A DNA stretch of 64,000 bases. Origin: Paramecium tetraurelia. Its lineage: Eukaryota > Ciliophora > Oligohymenophorea > Peniculida > Parameciidae. Below, one piece after another: positions 36,795 through 50,759 of this stretch. Every line of letters starts with the position of its first letter. Position 1 is the stretch's first letter. Position numbers and translations under genes: made by a program. The stretch is from the NCBI RefSeq assembly GCF_000165425.1, contig NW_001798958.1:93370-157369 (forward strand), given 5' to 3'. The notes under the pieces were generated by a model, which searched no databases, was not told the DNA's origin, and saw only the letters and a list, made by a program, of their open reading frames with translations.

Positions 36795-37564
36795 GCAATA
36801 ATATTTAAGTACAATACAAATAAATACATGAAATAACAATCAATTTCTATTTCTTTTGCCATCATTCCTATGAGAATGAAAACCCAAAGAATAAACACAC
36901 AAATTATCACAATTAATTATTTTAGTTAAAAAATAACCTTTTCTTTATTATTTAGTATCTAAATTTTAACAATAATCCTTCTGGTCATAGAAATGTAATA
37001 AACACAAATTACTGCAATTCAATTAGGCATATTGACTATTAATAAACCAAATGAAATAATTCAATAATTTTATCAATATAATAATGCTTGAAGTTAATCT
37101 CAATTGTATGACATCCTATTTGAGCAAGATAAGATCTTTGCCTTTTTCTATAATATTTTAATCATCTAGATATCTTTTAGATCTATTTGATTATTTTGGT
37201 TATTCTTTAATTTATTAGATTAGTAGAGTTTTTAATTTAATTAAATAATAATAACTTAATAGGAACAATTTTGAATGATAAATATATATATATTTAACCT
37301 ATCTTACTAATTATGAATTAAATAATTTGTATTAAAGTGATAATTCCTTGAGATCAACAATAAAGTAATATTTTTATTATAACATTATTTACGCAATTAC
37401 ATTCGGGATTCTTTATTAAATAAATAGTGAAGTAGAACAAATTGAATTATAAGTAACTTGATCTATATTGCTTTCCTATAAAAAATTGCTTATTTTTTTA
37501 ATAAATTAAATTAATAATTAGAGTTAAGAAAGATAAAAATACAATCGTGCTAATATCATCAAAA
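36795..37564. other. intergenic, AT-rich
   Basis: About 770 bases, one of the larger gaps, between two convergent gene ends. Very AT-rich, with TA-rich microsatellite-like runs near 37285. I see no gene or structured RNA. Confidence 0.5.
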
Positions 37565-39876
37565 TCAATCAATACTAGGAGGTTCGTTATATTTTAATTA
37601 AGGCTTTCTTTTCTATCCCCTTGCAGACAATTTTTACTGATCAATGAATTTGGACAACTTAAAAATAGCTTAAACTTCAGGACCTAACTTTTTTATTAAT
37701 TGTTTATTAATAATATTCTCTTCTTAATCCTAAAGAACTTCATCGTATGCCTAATTTATTATAGTAATTAACTCTACATTATATATATCCTAATACAATT
37801 AAGCATCTCCTCTTAAATGCATTCCTCTTTGAGAAGGTAATCTATTTTCATATTTATTTTCCTCTTTTTGCTTAGGTCTTAATATATATGTAATTCATTA
37901 CTAAATCTCAATATCACATTTGGATCTCTATTCAAAATAGGATCGATTTATTGTTTTTTTTGTAGTATCTAATGAAATCATAGGCTTAGGTGTGAAATTA
38001 AAGACCAATAATTGTTCAGGCGTAAAAATAACTTCTTTCATTTTGTCTAATTCATTTAATTTAGTTAATATATTAAATAAATCTATCTAATCTGTGATTT
38101 AGTCTCTAAAATGAAATACAATTTTACATAGCTTTATTCATTAACTAAATATTTTTTTTATTCTAACAACACCGATTACAAGTGATGAAATTGATAATCA
38201 TACTGAAACTTAATAAGACTGGTTAAGATCTATTAATTATTGTAATGATTTATTATTTGAAATATTATAAGCCGTTTTCTGGTCGAATTTTATTCCCAAA
38301 TGGATTTCTAATAAATCGAGTTGACGATCTCTAGAATTTACTGTGAGCTTCTTTTACATTTCTATCTTCATCATCTTGGTAATTGATCTCTTAATCATCT
38401 TCCTATTGCTTTATACCAAATTTCAATATTCCGTTTTTCTCTTTCTGCTTAATCAAACTCGGATTTACAAGTTTAATCTCTAAATCTTAATCAGTTAATC
38501 TTCTCGTTCTTAGTTCCTCTTATCTTTCTGTTGTTAAATGGTTTATCTGTTCTAAATTTTCTTCATGAATTTTTTCATGTTGTAGTTGAATTAACGAAAA
38601 TTCATACAGTTTATTAGCCAATTCAACCAGTACTTAATTTAACTTAATATGATACATTAGAATCTGTTGTAGAGTGATAGAATTATGCCAAGAAAAAAGA
38701 AGAAAATCTATTAGATGCCACCCAAATTTGATAGTAATTCATCAATTTTTAAGTAACTTCTGTAAATAGTAGTCTTGTAAGGACTTTTACGAAAGAATAG
38801 AGTAGCTATATCATTTGAGGTTTTAGAATGATATTCAATTCTTTCTTTCATTTCAGATTGATCTAAGATATAAAATTTTGACAATTCTATATCACTAAAA
38901 GGAGTTAAACTCAAATCGTTTAAGACTTCATATTCCTTAAGGAAAATGTCTGCAGTTTTGAGAACATCTGACGGTAGAAATTTGAGGTAAAATGAATCAT
39001 CTATGAAGGTTTATAAGTATTAATCATCAGGATTTTAAGGATTTAATATCTAATAAATATACAAAAGTATTAAACCTGATTAACTGTGTAGAGTCTTAAT
39101 TTAAATGAGCCACTCTTTTCGATTTCATTTTATCGTTCAGTTTCTGAAGCACACGATTAATTTGTAACACAATTATTTACTGAAATTTTCAAATACCAAA
39201 ATTGTTAATCTTTAAATTATTTCATAATAATTACTTGAATTAGTACCTTGTATAGTAAAAGTTGAATTATAACTAAAGTATTTTATATTATTTACTCAAA
39301 GCACAAGAAATTCTTTAGATCCAAATCATAAAATTATTTTGTTATATTAACATCATATTTACTAAAAATATTGGTGAATCTATCTAATGTACATGGTATT
39401 AGAACAAGTTATGAAGTATTTTCCATTTTTGATCCATTTAAAAATCTAGTAGTATGCATCTATTCAACCTAGATGTTAAAGTAAGGATTCTCAATAAAAT
39501 TATTTTATTCAATTTGAATAGCAAATGCAAAAGTATCATCATTCAATGTAGCCAAAGATGGAAATTCTTCAAACGTGGTTAATACTGTTGCTGTCAAATT
39601 TTCTTTGTTCAAAAATGAGATTAAATTTTGAGAAAAAATCAACAGCATTACAATAAATAAAATTAGTGATACGCATCCTCCAAATGCAGTCTTATAAAAA
39701 TTTTATTTATTCATTCTTAATGTAATTGTCTGACCAAATATGTCACATTTTGATAACCCTAATTAGATTTTAATTGATATTTACCTTTCATAAATTAAGA
39801 CATCAATGTAAAAATAATTCTTTAAAAACTAATCAATTTTTAAAGCAAAAAGAACATATACTTCTTCAACTGTCAT
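37565..39876 (-). CDS. two-TM ciliate-type membrane protein (paralogue of the 26.4 kb gene)
   Basis: From ATG 39874-39876 (MTVEEVYVLFALKIDQFLKN) to TGA 37565-37567, several short introns, roughly 700 residues. The first intron (26 nt) lies after LIYER. Next come CDIFGQTITLRMNKQNF and a membrane segment (AFGGCVSLILFIVMLLIF). A large extracellular region follows, with AFAIQIEQNNFIENPYFN. Then YRSYLKIDELLSNLGG precedes a second hydrophobic segment, and a charged Gln/Glu/Lys-rich cytosolic tail ends RKPQLKYNEPPSID. The shared motif order with the gene at 26353-28331 identifies them as paralogues. Middle intron borders were not all checked. Confidence 0.7.
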
Positions 39877-40053
39877 AATAATTAATAAGTTTAATTAAAA
39901 ACATAGGGTATTAAATCAGATCATAATAATAAAATAAGAGAAAAGAATTCTTTGTTTCTCTCTCTCTTATTTAATAAATAATAATGAAATAAAGAAATGT
40001 TGGAGCAAAGAATAAATTTAAATTTAATTTTAAGTTATATATAGCTTATTAAT

Positions 40054-43000
40054 TCAGACTGAAAAATGCAAATCATGCGTAATGAAACTAATTACATAAG
40101 CATTCTCCATCAATCTGTCAAACGGGAACAGGGTTAACAGTTGCTTGCTTTCCTGATATTATGATTTAACTTTCTCTATCGATAGTTTAGTTGCAATCAA
40201 TGATATGCTCATAATGATGCAAGCAAAGGCAAACATGACTGCATTGATTAAAAACGTCGAATCTATTAAAGATTTAATTTAATTTGTAAGTAGTTCGATA
40301 ATAACTTAAAATCCGTATTATGCATATAACCTTTGTATTTGAATTTATGAATCTTGATATGACTCTTTCAAGCCATTTAATTTACTTGTGGTAACTCCTT
40401 ATAGGAAATCCAATTAATGTGAATATAAGTCTTAAACTACTGAACTTAGTCCCTTCTCAAGAATAGAAATCGATTAACACTACTAAAGAGTAAAAAGATT
40501 CTAAAAGTCATCGTAGCTGTACGATCTACACTAAGTTAATATAGTTACAATTCGCTCAGAAACAGGCTGCACAAGTTTTCTACTAAAATTCCATAGACTT
40601 AAAGATTTTAATCTTCTTAGTACAAAGAGAGACTTGTAGTTAACTACCCTAATTATTGAACAGCGGCATCATAATAATCAATCATGTCGGATGTAATTGT
40701 ATTATTTAGGAGAATGGCTTGTTGAGCATATGTGGATGCTAAGGAATTAAAGGTTATTGAGAATGATGTTTTTTCTTGATATCTTGCAGATACATTTGAT
40801 TGGGTAATCTATTATAAGATGAAACTTCCAACAAAATAGCATGAACAGATAAAGGCATATATAAATATGAATAAGAAGAAAAAGATTTATGCTGAGTTAG
40901 TTTCTAGAATAGTTGTTTAAATACCATACATTTCTATGAAATTTACTTCCCAACTCTATTATGTTTATCTAACATATTTGAAGTAACCGTTTTCTAATAT
41001 TAACGCATCATTGTGGTTTCAAATTATTCCTCATCAGTTTCATGATTTCTAAATCTAGTGTTGTTTAATTAAGTGTAAAGGGAACTGAATTAAACAAATT
41101 ATTCTTATATAACTTCTTTAGAAAAAGTACAAAACAATTTGTAAATTTTCTATTTCATTTATATAATTTAAAAACATAAATATATGTAGTTTCCAAGTAA
41201 AATCAATAAGATTATCTATTCGACAATTACACTAAGATTTAAAACTATAAAAATTACAAGACTGATAAACTGAGTAGGTTTTTGGTTGAATCAGTGTTCT
41301 AAATTTCATTAATCTAAATATTGAAAGCATCAGTATTGTTATAGAATTCAGAATAATTGATTTAATCATTCATATTCAACACTTTTGTAAGCTGAGACAC
41401 AATATTCAATGTTCTACTTTCCATAGTTAGGTTACTGACAATATTAATATGAGGTAACAAAACTATAGTTTTGTCAATATTTTTAATGTTAATTAGGAAA
41501 TATTAGAAGGCTATTCTACTTAATTGATTAAAACTAAATTGAACCTCATCTAAATAAGATTAATCAATAATGAATTCATTGTAATAGTAAGAGAATTGGA
41601 AGGGTAAATTTTCATAGTTTTAATTTTAGTGTATTTTCTCAAAATTAAAATACAATATCAGGAAATTAATCAAAAATCCTGACAATATTAATACATAAAC
41701 GAATAGCAGAAATAGTTTCGTTCTTACAGTCAATCCCTTAGAATCAGATAGACAATCTTTAATTTACCTTTTAAGTGCAGTAGTGTTATTTTAGGATGAT
41801 CGACTCCCTACTGAACCATTATTATATTGCACATTTTGCTACTCTTATGCATTATCTTTGATATCAGATTCTGCTTCGCTAAAATCATTACTCTTTTCTG
41901 AAGGATCATTTTGAAAATCTATTATTCTTCCTTAAAGTTAATTTTCACTATTTTGTAATAAAAAGGGATCTTTTTGATTGTTTTGAGCTGTGCTATTAAT
42001 ATTAATGGTTGCTAATTAGTTCCTTAGTTCTTCAATCATCTTAATATCTTCTATCAAATTCTCATATTCCAAATCGCATTCATTTAGAGGACCACATCCA
42101 GGAGGAGAATTCAATGAAGAGAGTAAAAGATCTGTTGTTTTTTGAGTTGGAATTTCATTCTGTGTAGAAATGTTAATTAATTATGATGATCTATTTCTTA
42201 ATTGAACTAGTTGTCTACTGGTTATCTTTTGATTCATTAATTATTTAAATTCAGGGATTTCAACAATAACTAATCTAAAAATAAATATACATTATACCTA
42301 AGATTTATAGTTATTAGACTCATTAAATGGACAGAAATCTAATAAACCACATTTTCATGAGGTAGACTTTCAAATGATTTAGCAATTTTTGATTGACTAG
42401 TTGTTCTAGAAAATATATTAGATCTTGATCGAACGAGACTCCTACTCATTTATTTAGTGATCAATGGAAGAATTAATTAGCAATCAAATCTTTTGTCTAG
42501 TCTATCAAAATGTTCATCGAATAGACTATTCCAAATCTTTGCTAATTCAGGAATGAAAACCAAACAATCTAATCCTTTGAGTTAACTAAGTTCTAATCCT
42601 AAATGTTTCTCAAAAACACTCTCAAATAAATTCTAAGTCAATTCTTCAATCTAACCTTATTCATTTAACATCATATAACCATAGGTCAAATTTACTGGGG
42701 TTATTAAAGCAGTAGCTCCAAATTCGGTTGGACTTGCCTCTATTCTTAATCTAGTATTGATTGGAACTACAAATTAAGACTTGGTCTTTCCCAAGATCAC
42801 TCTCACAGCAGTTTTAACTACATTTATTCTGCCTCTCTCAACAAAATTATCCAGATACAAATCATGATCATTTGCTATTATTTGAGGCATAAATCTGTTT
42901 ATGTTCTGATTTTAAATCTCCTCATCCTTAAACCCAATAGCCTTCTAAAATGACCTTGTGTATCTGATAACATTTCCTCTTGGTTACAATAAGGTTATTT

Positions 43001-45019
43001 ATATCACACAGCTACCTGGATCATAAATTATCTTCTCTGCTGATTATAAAAATTGCATCATTATTTGACCTTCTCTTCTATACAATTTTGGCCTGAATTT
43101 ATTATAGTGGACATATTTGTGGAATATGTTAAAAATGGTATCACACTCATTATTTTAAGGATTTGTTTTAAATAGTAATTAAAACTACTTCTCAAGGATT
43201 TTAATATTTTTAATTAACTTAAATCCAATATCTAAAAGCAAATCAATGTCAATAATCTAAGTAAGAATACAACCATAAAATTCCTTCTATATTTAAAATG
43301 ATATACCTTTTCTTCTTTAACAACTAAACATAAATTTTATTTCAAAACATTGAGTGATTCTTCATATTGATAGACTTTCTTAAACACAAACTTTTGATTC
43401 ACTAAATCATTTTTTTTTACTAATTCGCTAAACTTTTATAAAGCATCCTGTTTCAATTTATGTACAATTGCTTATTACTTTAGAGGTTATTCCTTATAAA
43501 TTTATATTCAAATACATACTTTTTCAACCATAGAGAATCTAATAACTTCATAGATTGCTTAGGTTGGCACTTTTTTTATTTAAACTAAAAAGTATATGTA
43601 AATTAACAATAGGTTAGTATTTGATTTTTCAATGATCTCATCTTCAAGTGTTTATCCAATCAATCCTTTTGCAAATTGTTTCATAGACTCCAAACTTTAA
43701 AAGGAATCAATTCCAAGAAAAAAGTCTTGACAAAAACACTTATATTTAAGCTTGATATTCTTCAACATCTTTCTTTCTCTTTACATTTTACATTCTCTCA
43801 AATGTTTTGAGATGAATGTGTAAATTTCTAGTGATTATTTTGGATCAAGCAGTCTTTATTGTTTTTTCAGTTCCACTTATTATTTGAAGATTATATGCAA
43901 TCTTCTAATGTACTTTTCCAAATCTCTTGGCTAATAGTTAGTATTTTTCAAATCTTATCTAATTAAAATTTAATTTGTCAGAAATATCAAAGGGGGATAA
44001 CATACCAATATCAATAGCACTATGCTAATTTTTAAGGCTGGTTAACCATATTGGCATATTATCAAGAGCAATTAATAGATTATTGTAAAAACAACAATTC
44101 TCAGATTCAATCTTGATATCCGATAATCTATAAATATTTATTAATGATAATCGCAAAGGATTTAAATTACTGATTTGATTATTCCAAACAATTAAACAAG
44201 TAAGACTGATGCTTGAATACCAGACAAAAATATGACTCTAAATTACTAATTATTATAAATATATACATTAATTAGAATGCATAAAGTAGATGCAGTTTTT
44301 ATGACTAAAATTTGCCCAAATAGTCGTAGTTCTTCATTCGATGATCAAACTAATGCAAATTTATTAATAATCCTATTGTTATTTATTCACCGATAGTTAT
44401 TATGGCAAAGATGAACCCAGCCAATTCGAAATAAGAGTAATTTTCTTTCATATTTTAATTTCATACAAAAATTGAATAATTCAGTAACTAAACTGAATCC
44501 ACAAAAGAGTAATGGGATTTACAATAATCCATGATGAATCTAGAAAAAGAAGGACAATATAATATTTATTAGATGATTCTACTCAGCTATTGTTTCGAGA
44601 TTCTTATTTAGTTATTTTAGTTTTACTTGTTCAATTGCCAAAAATTACAGGCCTTGGTTTTTCATCCTAAGCACCTTCAATTTGAAAATCTAGCACAGCA
44701 GTAGTAAAATGAGTATGCTTTACAATAGAAATCCAAAAATAACAAATATAATTCTAAGGTTGATCGAATTTCCTAATATCATGTAAAATCTAATATATAT
44801 AATATTACTTGACCTAAAGTAATCTATAAAATTTCTGATATGGTTTAAAAACTAATCATATTCAAACTCATTTAGTTTCTAAGTATAAATTGACAGCATT
44901 TGAATATTTTCAATCAACAAAATCACAACAGCTATTTTAAAAGATTTCCTCCAAGTTTCTTTTACATTCAAAAATTCTTGAACGTAATAGCTTTTCATCT
45001 AAAAAATAAATTTGTTCAT
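40054..45019 (-). CDS. giant multi-TM protein with PAS domain
   Basis: A very long gene (about 5 kb, roughly 1550 residues) from ATG 45017-45019 (MNKFIFQMKSYYVQEFLN) to TGA 40054-40056. The N-terminal third has several hydrophobic segments. A long helical cytosolic part follows. Then comes PAS-like sequence: GNVIRYTRSFQKAIGFKDEE, INRFMPQIIANDHDLYLDNF and TRLRIEASPTEFGATALITP, then YGYMMLNEQGQIEELTQNLF. A polar linker leads to another membrane segment (KLFLLFVYVLILSGFLINFL), an extracellular domain, a last membrane segment (VMFAFACIIMSISLIATKL) and a short tail. This layout matches a large ciliate family of PAS-containing membrane proteins whose ligands are unknown. Continuity across 42450, where an internal ATG occurs, is based on one unbroken frame. 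Many splice sites were not verified. Confidence 0.7.
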
Positions 45020-45115
45020 TTTTAAATCAAAGAATAATTAATTAATATATAAACTCTAATTTTAATAAATTCATACATAAATTAATTATAACAATCATAA
45101 ATTGAGACTTTCGCC

Positions 45116-46090
45116 TCAATTAAGTTATTTAACCAAGCTTTGCTCCCACATCTTTAACTGTTATTCCTTCTATCGAAGTTCCTCTTCTTTCAGTTTTATC
45201 TGAGCATGTCTCTCTTTTAGCTTCTTCTCCTTGATCCTCAAACTAATCAAAGGCAATTTGAGAATCTCCATCACACTAGGTCTTTTAGACGGATCTACAA
45301 TGATAAGCATAATTTAGAACCAGCATCAAGCATTGAAGTAATTAATTGATGAAGATCCTCAGAAAATCTTAGAGGAATTCTATCAAATTGACCACTTTTG
45401 ATTTTTATGGCTAAACTCAAATGATTGGTTGCTTCAAAAGGAGGTTTTAAGGCTGCCAATTCGTAAAGCAAACATCCGCAAGACCAAATGTCGCTGCTTT
45501 CGTCATAATAGGCTTCAGTGATTTATTCTGGAGACATATAATATGGTGTTCCAACATGGGTTTTACAAAATTGTGAGTTTTCACCTAAAATTCTTGATAA
45601 CCCAAAATCTCCGAGTTTGATATTGTTGTTTTCATCTAGGAATATATTAGCAGGCTTAACATCTCTATGCAATATTTTAGGAGTTCTATTATGACATTCA
45701 TTAATTGCCAAAGACAACTGAGTGAATATCTTCCAGATTACATCTTCTGCGATGTAATCTTTATCCTTTTTGCATTTCTTAAGTAATTAACTAAGATCCC
45801 CTCCAGAACAGTATTCAGTGATGATATAAATTTTTGCTTGTTTTTTATCAATAATTCTAATGGATTCAATTATCTCGATACCTTTCATAATATTAAACAA
45901 TATTTGAATGGGTTAATTCTCTTAGTATATTAACCTCATTAACTAATTAATTCTTTTCCTTTTCAGTCATGATTCCATAATGTAATTCTTTACAAGCAAG
46001 TATTTTCTAATCGCTTTTCCTCATCACTTTATAAACCACTCCAAAAGACCCCTTGCCTAGAATATTCATTTTTTCATAATGCTCTTCCAT
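45116..46090 (-). CDS. NEK-family serine/threonine protein kinase
   Basis: 307 residues, introns of 25 and 26 nt. The kinase domain starts at the N-terminus: [16 protein letters not shown], Lys in ILACKELHY, then [54 protein letters not shown] and [20 protein letters not shown]. The YMSPE motif, the GGDL hinge and the short domain point to the NEK (NIMA-related) group, expanded in ciliates and linked to cilia length and basal bodies. A charged coiled tail ([20 protein letters not shown]) follows the domain. All catalytic residues are present. It lies about 100 bases from the giant PAS gene and about 115 from the K+ channel gene, all on the same strand. Confidence 0.92.
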
Positions 46091-46207
46091 TTTTTAAATT
46101 TGAATTAATATATTTTAGAAATAAACCAAATGCAATAGTTTTTTAAAACTGTGAATTATTATTAAATTGAGGATATTTTATATATAAATTGTAATGTGAA
46201 TAATAAG

Positions 46208-49200
46208 TCAAAATTGGAGTTTGCCTGCACCTTCTGAGGCAGGTCTTACTTAAGACGATTTTACATTTCTAATGCTTTTTTTAAGCAATTTACTGCGCCT
46301 TAAAGTGTGTTCAGTCACAAGACCAGAATCTCGTCTCGATTCAGGAATGTCGAATTTGGGAACTATGATCTGTTGATACCTGTATTTCTCAAAGAATGTT
46401 TCAGGGTGTATCATATATTTCAACAATTATGACTAATTCTCTCTTAATTGAGGATTCAATAGATGCTACTACTTGTAGAAATACATTCTTTCCAAGATCG
46501 AATCTAGGTTATTTTGAATTTGATAATGTTTAAACTTTTTATATGATTCCATCGTCAACTACTAATCTTTCTTTTGATATTCATTCAATAGATTTATTTC
46601 CATTTTTAATTTGATTTCCAAGATCATAGTATCTGCAATGTCTTTCTCTGATAAGATTTATTTTTTGCCATCTTGTATCTATTTTAATCGGATTCTCACT
46701 TTATTTAGAATTCCTTTCAGGAATGCTTAGTCCTAAATGATCTCTAAAAAGGAATTCAATATAGATTTAGTCTCCTTTTTTTATTTTTACTTTTTTTTCA
46801 TTCTATACATGTTTGTGATTGCTTTTACAACCTTTTTCAATTTTTAAATATTCTCTCTAACTCTATTTTGATTTAATTCGATAGTTACAGAAGGCTTCAT
46901 CTTTTAGTATTTACGAAAAATAGAACTTTTGGTTTGTTCCTCTTCCTTAATGATCATCAGATTATTTCTGGCTTTACTCATTAAAGATGCTTTCATTGAT
47001 TAATCATCTATATCCATCTATTCAATAGTTCTTGTTCTTTACTTGAAAAGAGTTGACCTCTTTTTTACGATTGGCGGTTCTAAATTCAATTTTGAGGATT
47101 GATCTAATACAGAAAGGAAAGCAGTTGAAGTAAATAATTATTAAGATTAAGGCTAGTTAATAATTTAAAGATTAGAACTACTTTATTCAAGATTAGTTTA
47201 GTTAATTTAAGCCTCACTTTTTTTTAATGCTTCATCCTCTGGTTCCTCATAGAACTCAGCCCATTTCCAATTATTATTATTAAATGATGACGCTTCATGT
47301 TCAATAATTTCTTAATCATATCTTGCTGCAAAGTACCCTTTTTGACGATAAGGGTTTCTTAAGAAATGAGAATTTCTTATTTATTGATTACTAAACTGAT
47401 GTCTTTTAATAATTAATTCTCGATCTGGAATATAATGTAATAAAGGGCATTAGAGTACTCTATGATAACTTGAATTGCAACTAAAACACTTCATATGCAA
47501 TGCACTCACATCATCAAATTAAATACTATCATATAGATTTCTAAATCTTTCATAATCTTCTGGAAAGTCTTATATGATTTTCAAAAAGTCATCTCTAGAC
47601 AGCATCAATAATTTAGAGAATCCTATACTTCTAAATCTCTCTTATGATTATTTTCCACTTATAAAACCGATAATTCCTAGACTTGATCCTTTTCCAACTT
47701 TACTAACTTCTGCAATCTATGGACTTTCCAAAATCTAATCAATTTAATCATTCTAAATGAAGATTTGAATGTCTCCGAATTCAACAAAACATACATATAA
47801 TTAACCAGCAGGAATTTAAGGGAATATTGAATCAAAGTTGATGATGTTCTCTGGTTAAATAACTGCTGGTTTAATTTTATGAACCAACTTGGACTTTAAA
47901 GCATCACTAAAATTGTTTTTAAACAAAGGACATTCATTTAAAATCATTGAGTTTGATTCATTCATTAATTTTTCCCTTAGATCCTCTGATAATTAATTAA
48001 TAATCTCATTTAATTCATCATTCTCTACTTAATTCTATGATTCCCAATAATAATTTAAATATTCTCTGATTTAATATTGTAATTGGTATTGAATCTTTTT
48101 ATTTTACATATAAGTATTTATCTTCCTCATCTTTCTCATCTTCTCTTATCCATAAGCAGATATTGTATCTATGATTGCCCCCACAGTACTGACACTATAA
48201 CTTAGTTGAATACTGCAAATCATCATATAGAGAATAGCTACTATTCTTTCTAAATAACTAATTGGTACAACGTCTCCATAACCGATAGTGAACATTGTGA
48301 CAGTCGAGAAATAGAAGGAATACAAATATTAGACTTACCAGGTCTCATTTTAAATGTGATAAAACTCTAACCAACATCCTTTTTCAGAGTACTGTTCACT
48401 ATAATATCCAACCTAATAAATTATTAATATAATAAATTACAAAGTACCAAAGGCATGAGTAGCAATGCAGAACAAAGAATAAAAGTAACAATAATTTGAA
48501 CAATTCTAATAATGAACTACTAGGCTTGGATAAATTTAACGTCTCTTCTATTTAACTTATTAATTTAGGAATATTTCTGCTTTGTACATAAAATAACAAC
48601 ATTAATAGATCCCACCATGAATTCATAAGGTTGAATCCATGTTTGGAGGAATTAAAGATTATGGCATAAATGACCAATATTAGTATTGAAATTGCTTCTA
48701 GACCATAACTTTTGCTAATTACATTTTTGGCTATTGTGGCTCTGTTACTAACAATTTGTCCAAATTAATAAAATGAATTATTAAAGCTTAGAATGAAGTC
48801 TACGACCAATAGCATTATCATAAAAATGGTGGTTGCAAAGAGTTGACCATAGATAATTTGCTATTAATTCCAAGCCAGATCCAATGGAATGGTGAATAAA
48901 AAATATAGTCTGCTTATCATAACCACACAATCCCAAACAATTTTTGATCTAGATTCTGGTGTGATCAGAGGTATCTTTTCTAATTCTGATTCGATCTTCT
49001 TATATAAATTATTAGTGCAGGTTTTTAATTGAGAATAATGTTTTTAAAATCTTGTTGTGAATTCTCTAGGACTAATAATGTTATGATCATTACTTCTTTT
49101 TGAGACTTTAATTTAAGTTATCATGAGAATTACTAAATTGACTAATCATAGGTTTGAGATTAAGAGCACTGTCTCTAAAGAGTTTCAGATTGAAAGATGA

Positions 49201-49572
49201 TCCTAAATCTTTGAGTATTTTGTATTGATAGAAATTAAATTGAGCATTTATTTTCTTTTTCCAACTTATTCGATTGATGAATCTCTTGATAAAGCAGAAT
49301 TAAATGACACTGTATATTTGCTATTATTGATGCAAATGTTGAGGAGGTTCTGAGAGTCTGGTACTTGTCTTATTAACTAGGAAATGAGTGGAGGGACTAT
49401 TGAGAGTCGAATCAAATTAAACTCTTTTGCCTTTATTAACTTTTTCCTTAGAACTTTGACTATTCTAATTGTTATTGCTTTGTATTTTTGAACCTTGTAT
49501 CGAAAAATTGCCCTCTGATAGAGAATAATTGAGGAAATCCTGAATCTCACCAATAGGTTCATCAGTTAACAT
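46208..49572 (-). CDS. voltage/cyclic-nucleotide-gated-type K+ channel
   Basis: About 1050 residues from ATG 49570-49572 (MLTDEPIGEIQDFLNYSLSE) to TGA 46208-46210, several short introns. The soluble N-terminus is Ser/Gln/Lys-rich. Six membrane segments lie roughly between 48980 and 48150. The pore carries FYFSTVTMFTIGYGDVVP (about 48270-48320), the K+ selectivity filter TIGYGD, followed by an S6 with ERIVAILYMMICSIQLSYSV and then a C-linker. A cyclic-nucleotide-binding fold follows (AGQLYVCFVEFGDIQIFI, VGKGSSLGIIGFISG). Behind it is a cysteine/histidine knot, FDDVSALHMKCFSCNSSYH to CPLLHYIP, typical of ciliate members of this channel group. It is probably a ciliary or somatic membrane K+ channel tuning swimming responses. 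Whether cAMP or cGMP binds is not clear. Confidence 0.87.
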
Positions 49573-49914
49573 TAGCTAATTCAATTTTGATCCTGGATGT
49601 TCAGTGTCTTATTATATTTAATTCATATTTAAATAATTGTCTGAAAATCAAATATTATATTAAATTTAATTTTAACATATTTCATCATAAAAAGGTACTT
49701 TTTGAAGGTTACAGATACTCTTGTCTATACCATAATCGAAATCATAATTATATCCTTCAAAATGGAATAATTTAATTAGTGTAAAAAATAGATAAATTAA
49801 GAATATTAATCAATTTAATAAGTAAAAAGAACAAACTGTTGATATTTAGAGAAACAATATTATTATGAATAGAACTTAAATAATTATGTATTTCTAATTT
49901 AAGGTTAATATTTA
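49573..49914. other. intergenic, AT-rich
   Basis: About 340 bases upstream of the K+ channel start and downstream of the next gene's end. No supported gene. Confidence 0.45.
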
Positions 49915-50704
49915 TCATTATCTAGTATTATATGAGCCACAATTTTAACATTTTAAATAAATGTTAAATTAGACATTGTTGCTTTTGGCTTAGCAATCAG
50001 AACATATTATATTTACAACTTTATTCTCTAACTATTCTTTATTAATTTCAACCTGAAGCTATTGACTAATCTCATCCAACTCTAAGATTTCCTCTTTACT
50101 CATTTTCTAACTTTATTAAGTACATATTTACATAAATCGCTATATTGCAAATGGGACAATTTCTTAAACCTTTCCTGGTTTATTTTTCCAAACATTTAAT
50201 ATGCATAAAATGAGGACAATGAGTTAATTATTACACCAATTAAGTTGAATTTTTGAGATAATCCTAACAAACAGCGCAATTTTATTCAAATGCTTTTTGA
50301 ATACAAATATGTGTTGACTTTATTAAAAGTGATAAACAAACATCACATGTTTCGCAATGAAAATATTCTTCCTTTATTCCTAATCTGCACATATTACATT
50401 TTTCACAATGAAATTGATTCTTTTTCTCATCATCTTAATATAATTTACAAATTTCGCAATAGTATCTTGCAAATTGAATTCCACAATTTGTGCATAAATT
50501 AGAAGGTGCTTATTCTGTTAAACACTTTCTGCAACGAATTTCCTTAACATTATATCTATCCATAGTTTCAACCTTGCATCCTTCAGATTTAGGTCCTTTG
50601 TAATTTTGATCATGACATAATCTGCAAGGATAATAAATTTAACAGCATGGAGCTTTCTTATCACAATTTCTTTAATAATGTTTACAATTTATCTATTTTA
50701 TCAT
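49915..50704 (-). CDS. CHY zinc-finger and RING-finger E3 ubiquitin ligase (RCHY1/PIRH2-type)
   Basis: 254 residues with one 25 nt intron near 50110. The N-terminal CHY zinc finger has CKHYQRNCDKKAPCCQIYYP, CRLCHD, CRKCLTE and CTNCGIQF. The CTCHY region has YYCEICKLYQDDEKKNQFHC, CNMCRLGIKEEYFHCETCDV. The RING is CAVCQDYL, HCPHFMHIKCLEK, CPICNIAI, and a rubredoxin-like zinc ribbon closes the protein (ICSDCQAKS, CQNCGSYN). The full set and order match RCHY1/PIRH2 and plant MIEL1/BTS-type CHY-RING ligases, which ubiquitinate substrates with an E2. Nearly all metal ligands appear intact. Confidence 0.9.
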
Positions 50705-50759
50705 TAATTAAATATTTATTTTAAATAACAAAAATTTGTTGTGATTTAGTTTTCTTATA

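Noticed and set aside
37270-37300. TA-rich microsatellite-like run as a repeat or excised-element junction
   Set aside because: Short and typical of AT-rich intergenic DNA. Junctions of eliminated sequences cannot be recognised in macronuclear DNA alone.
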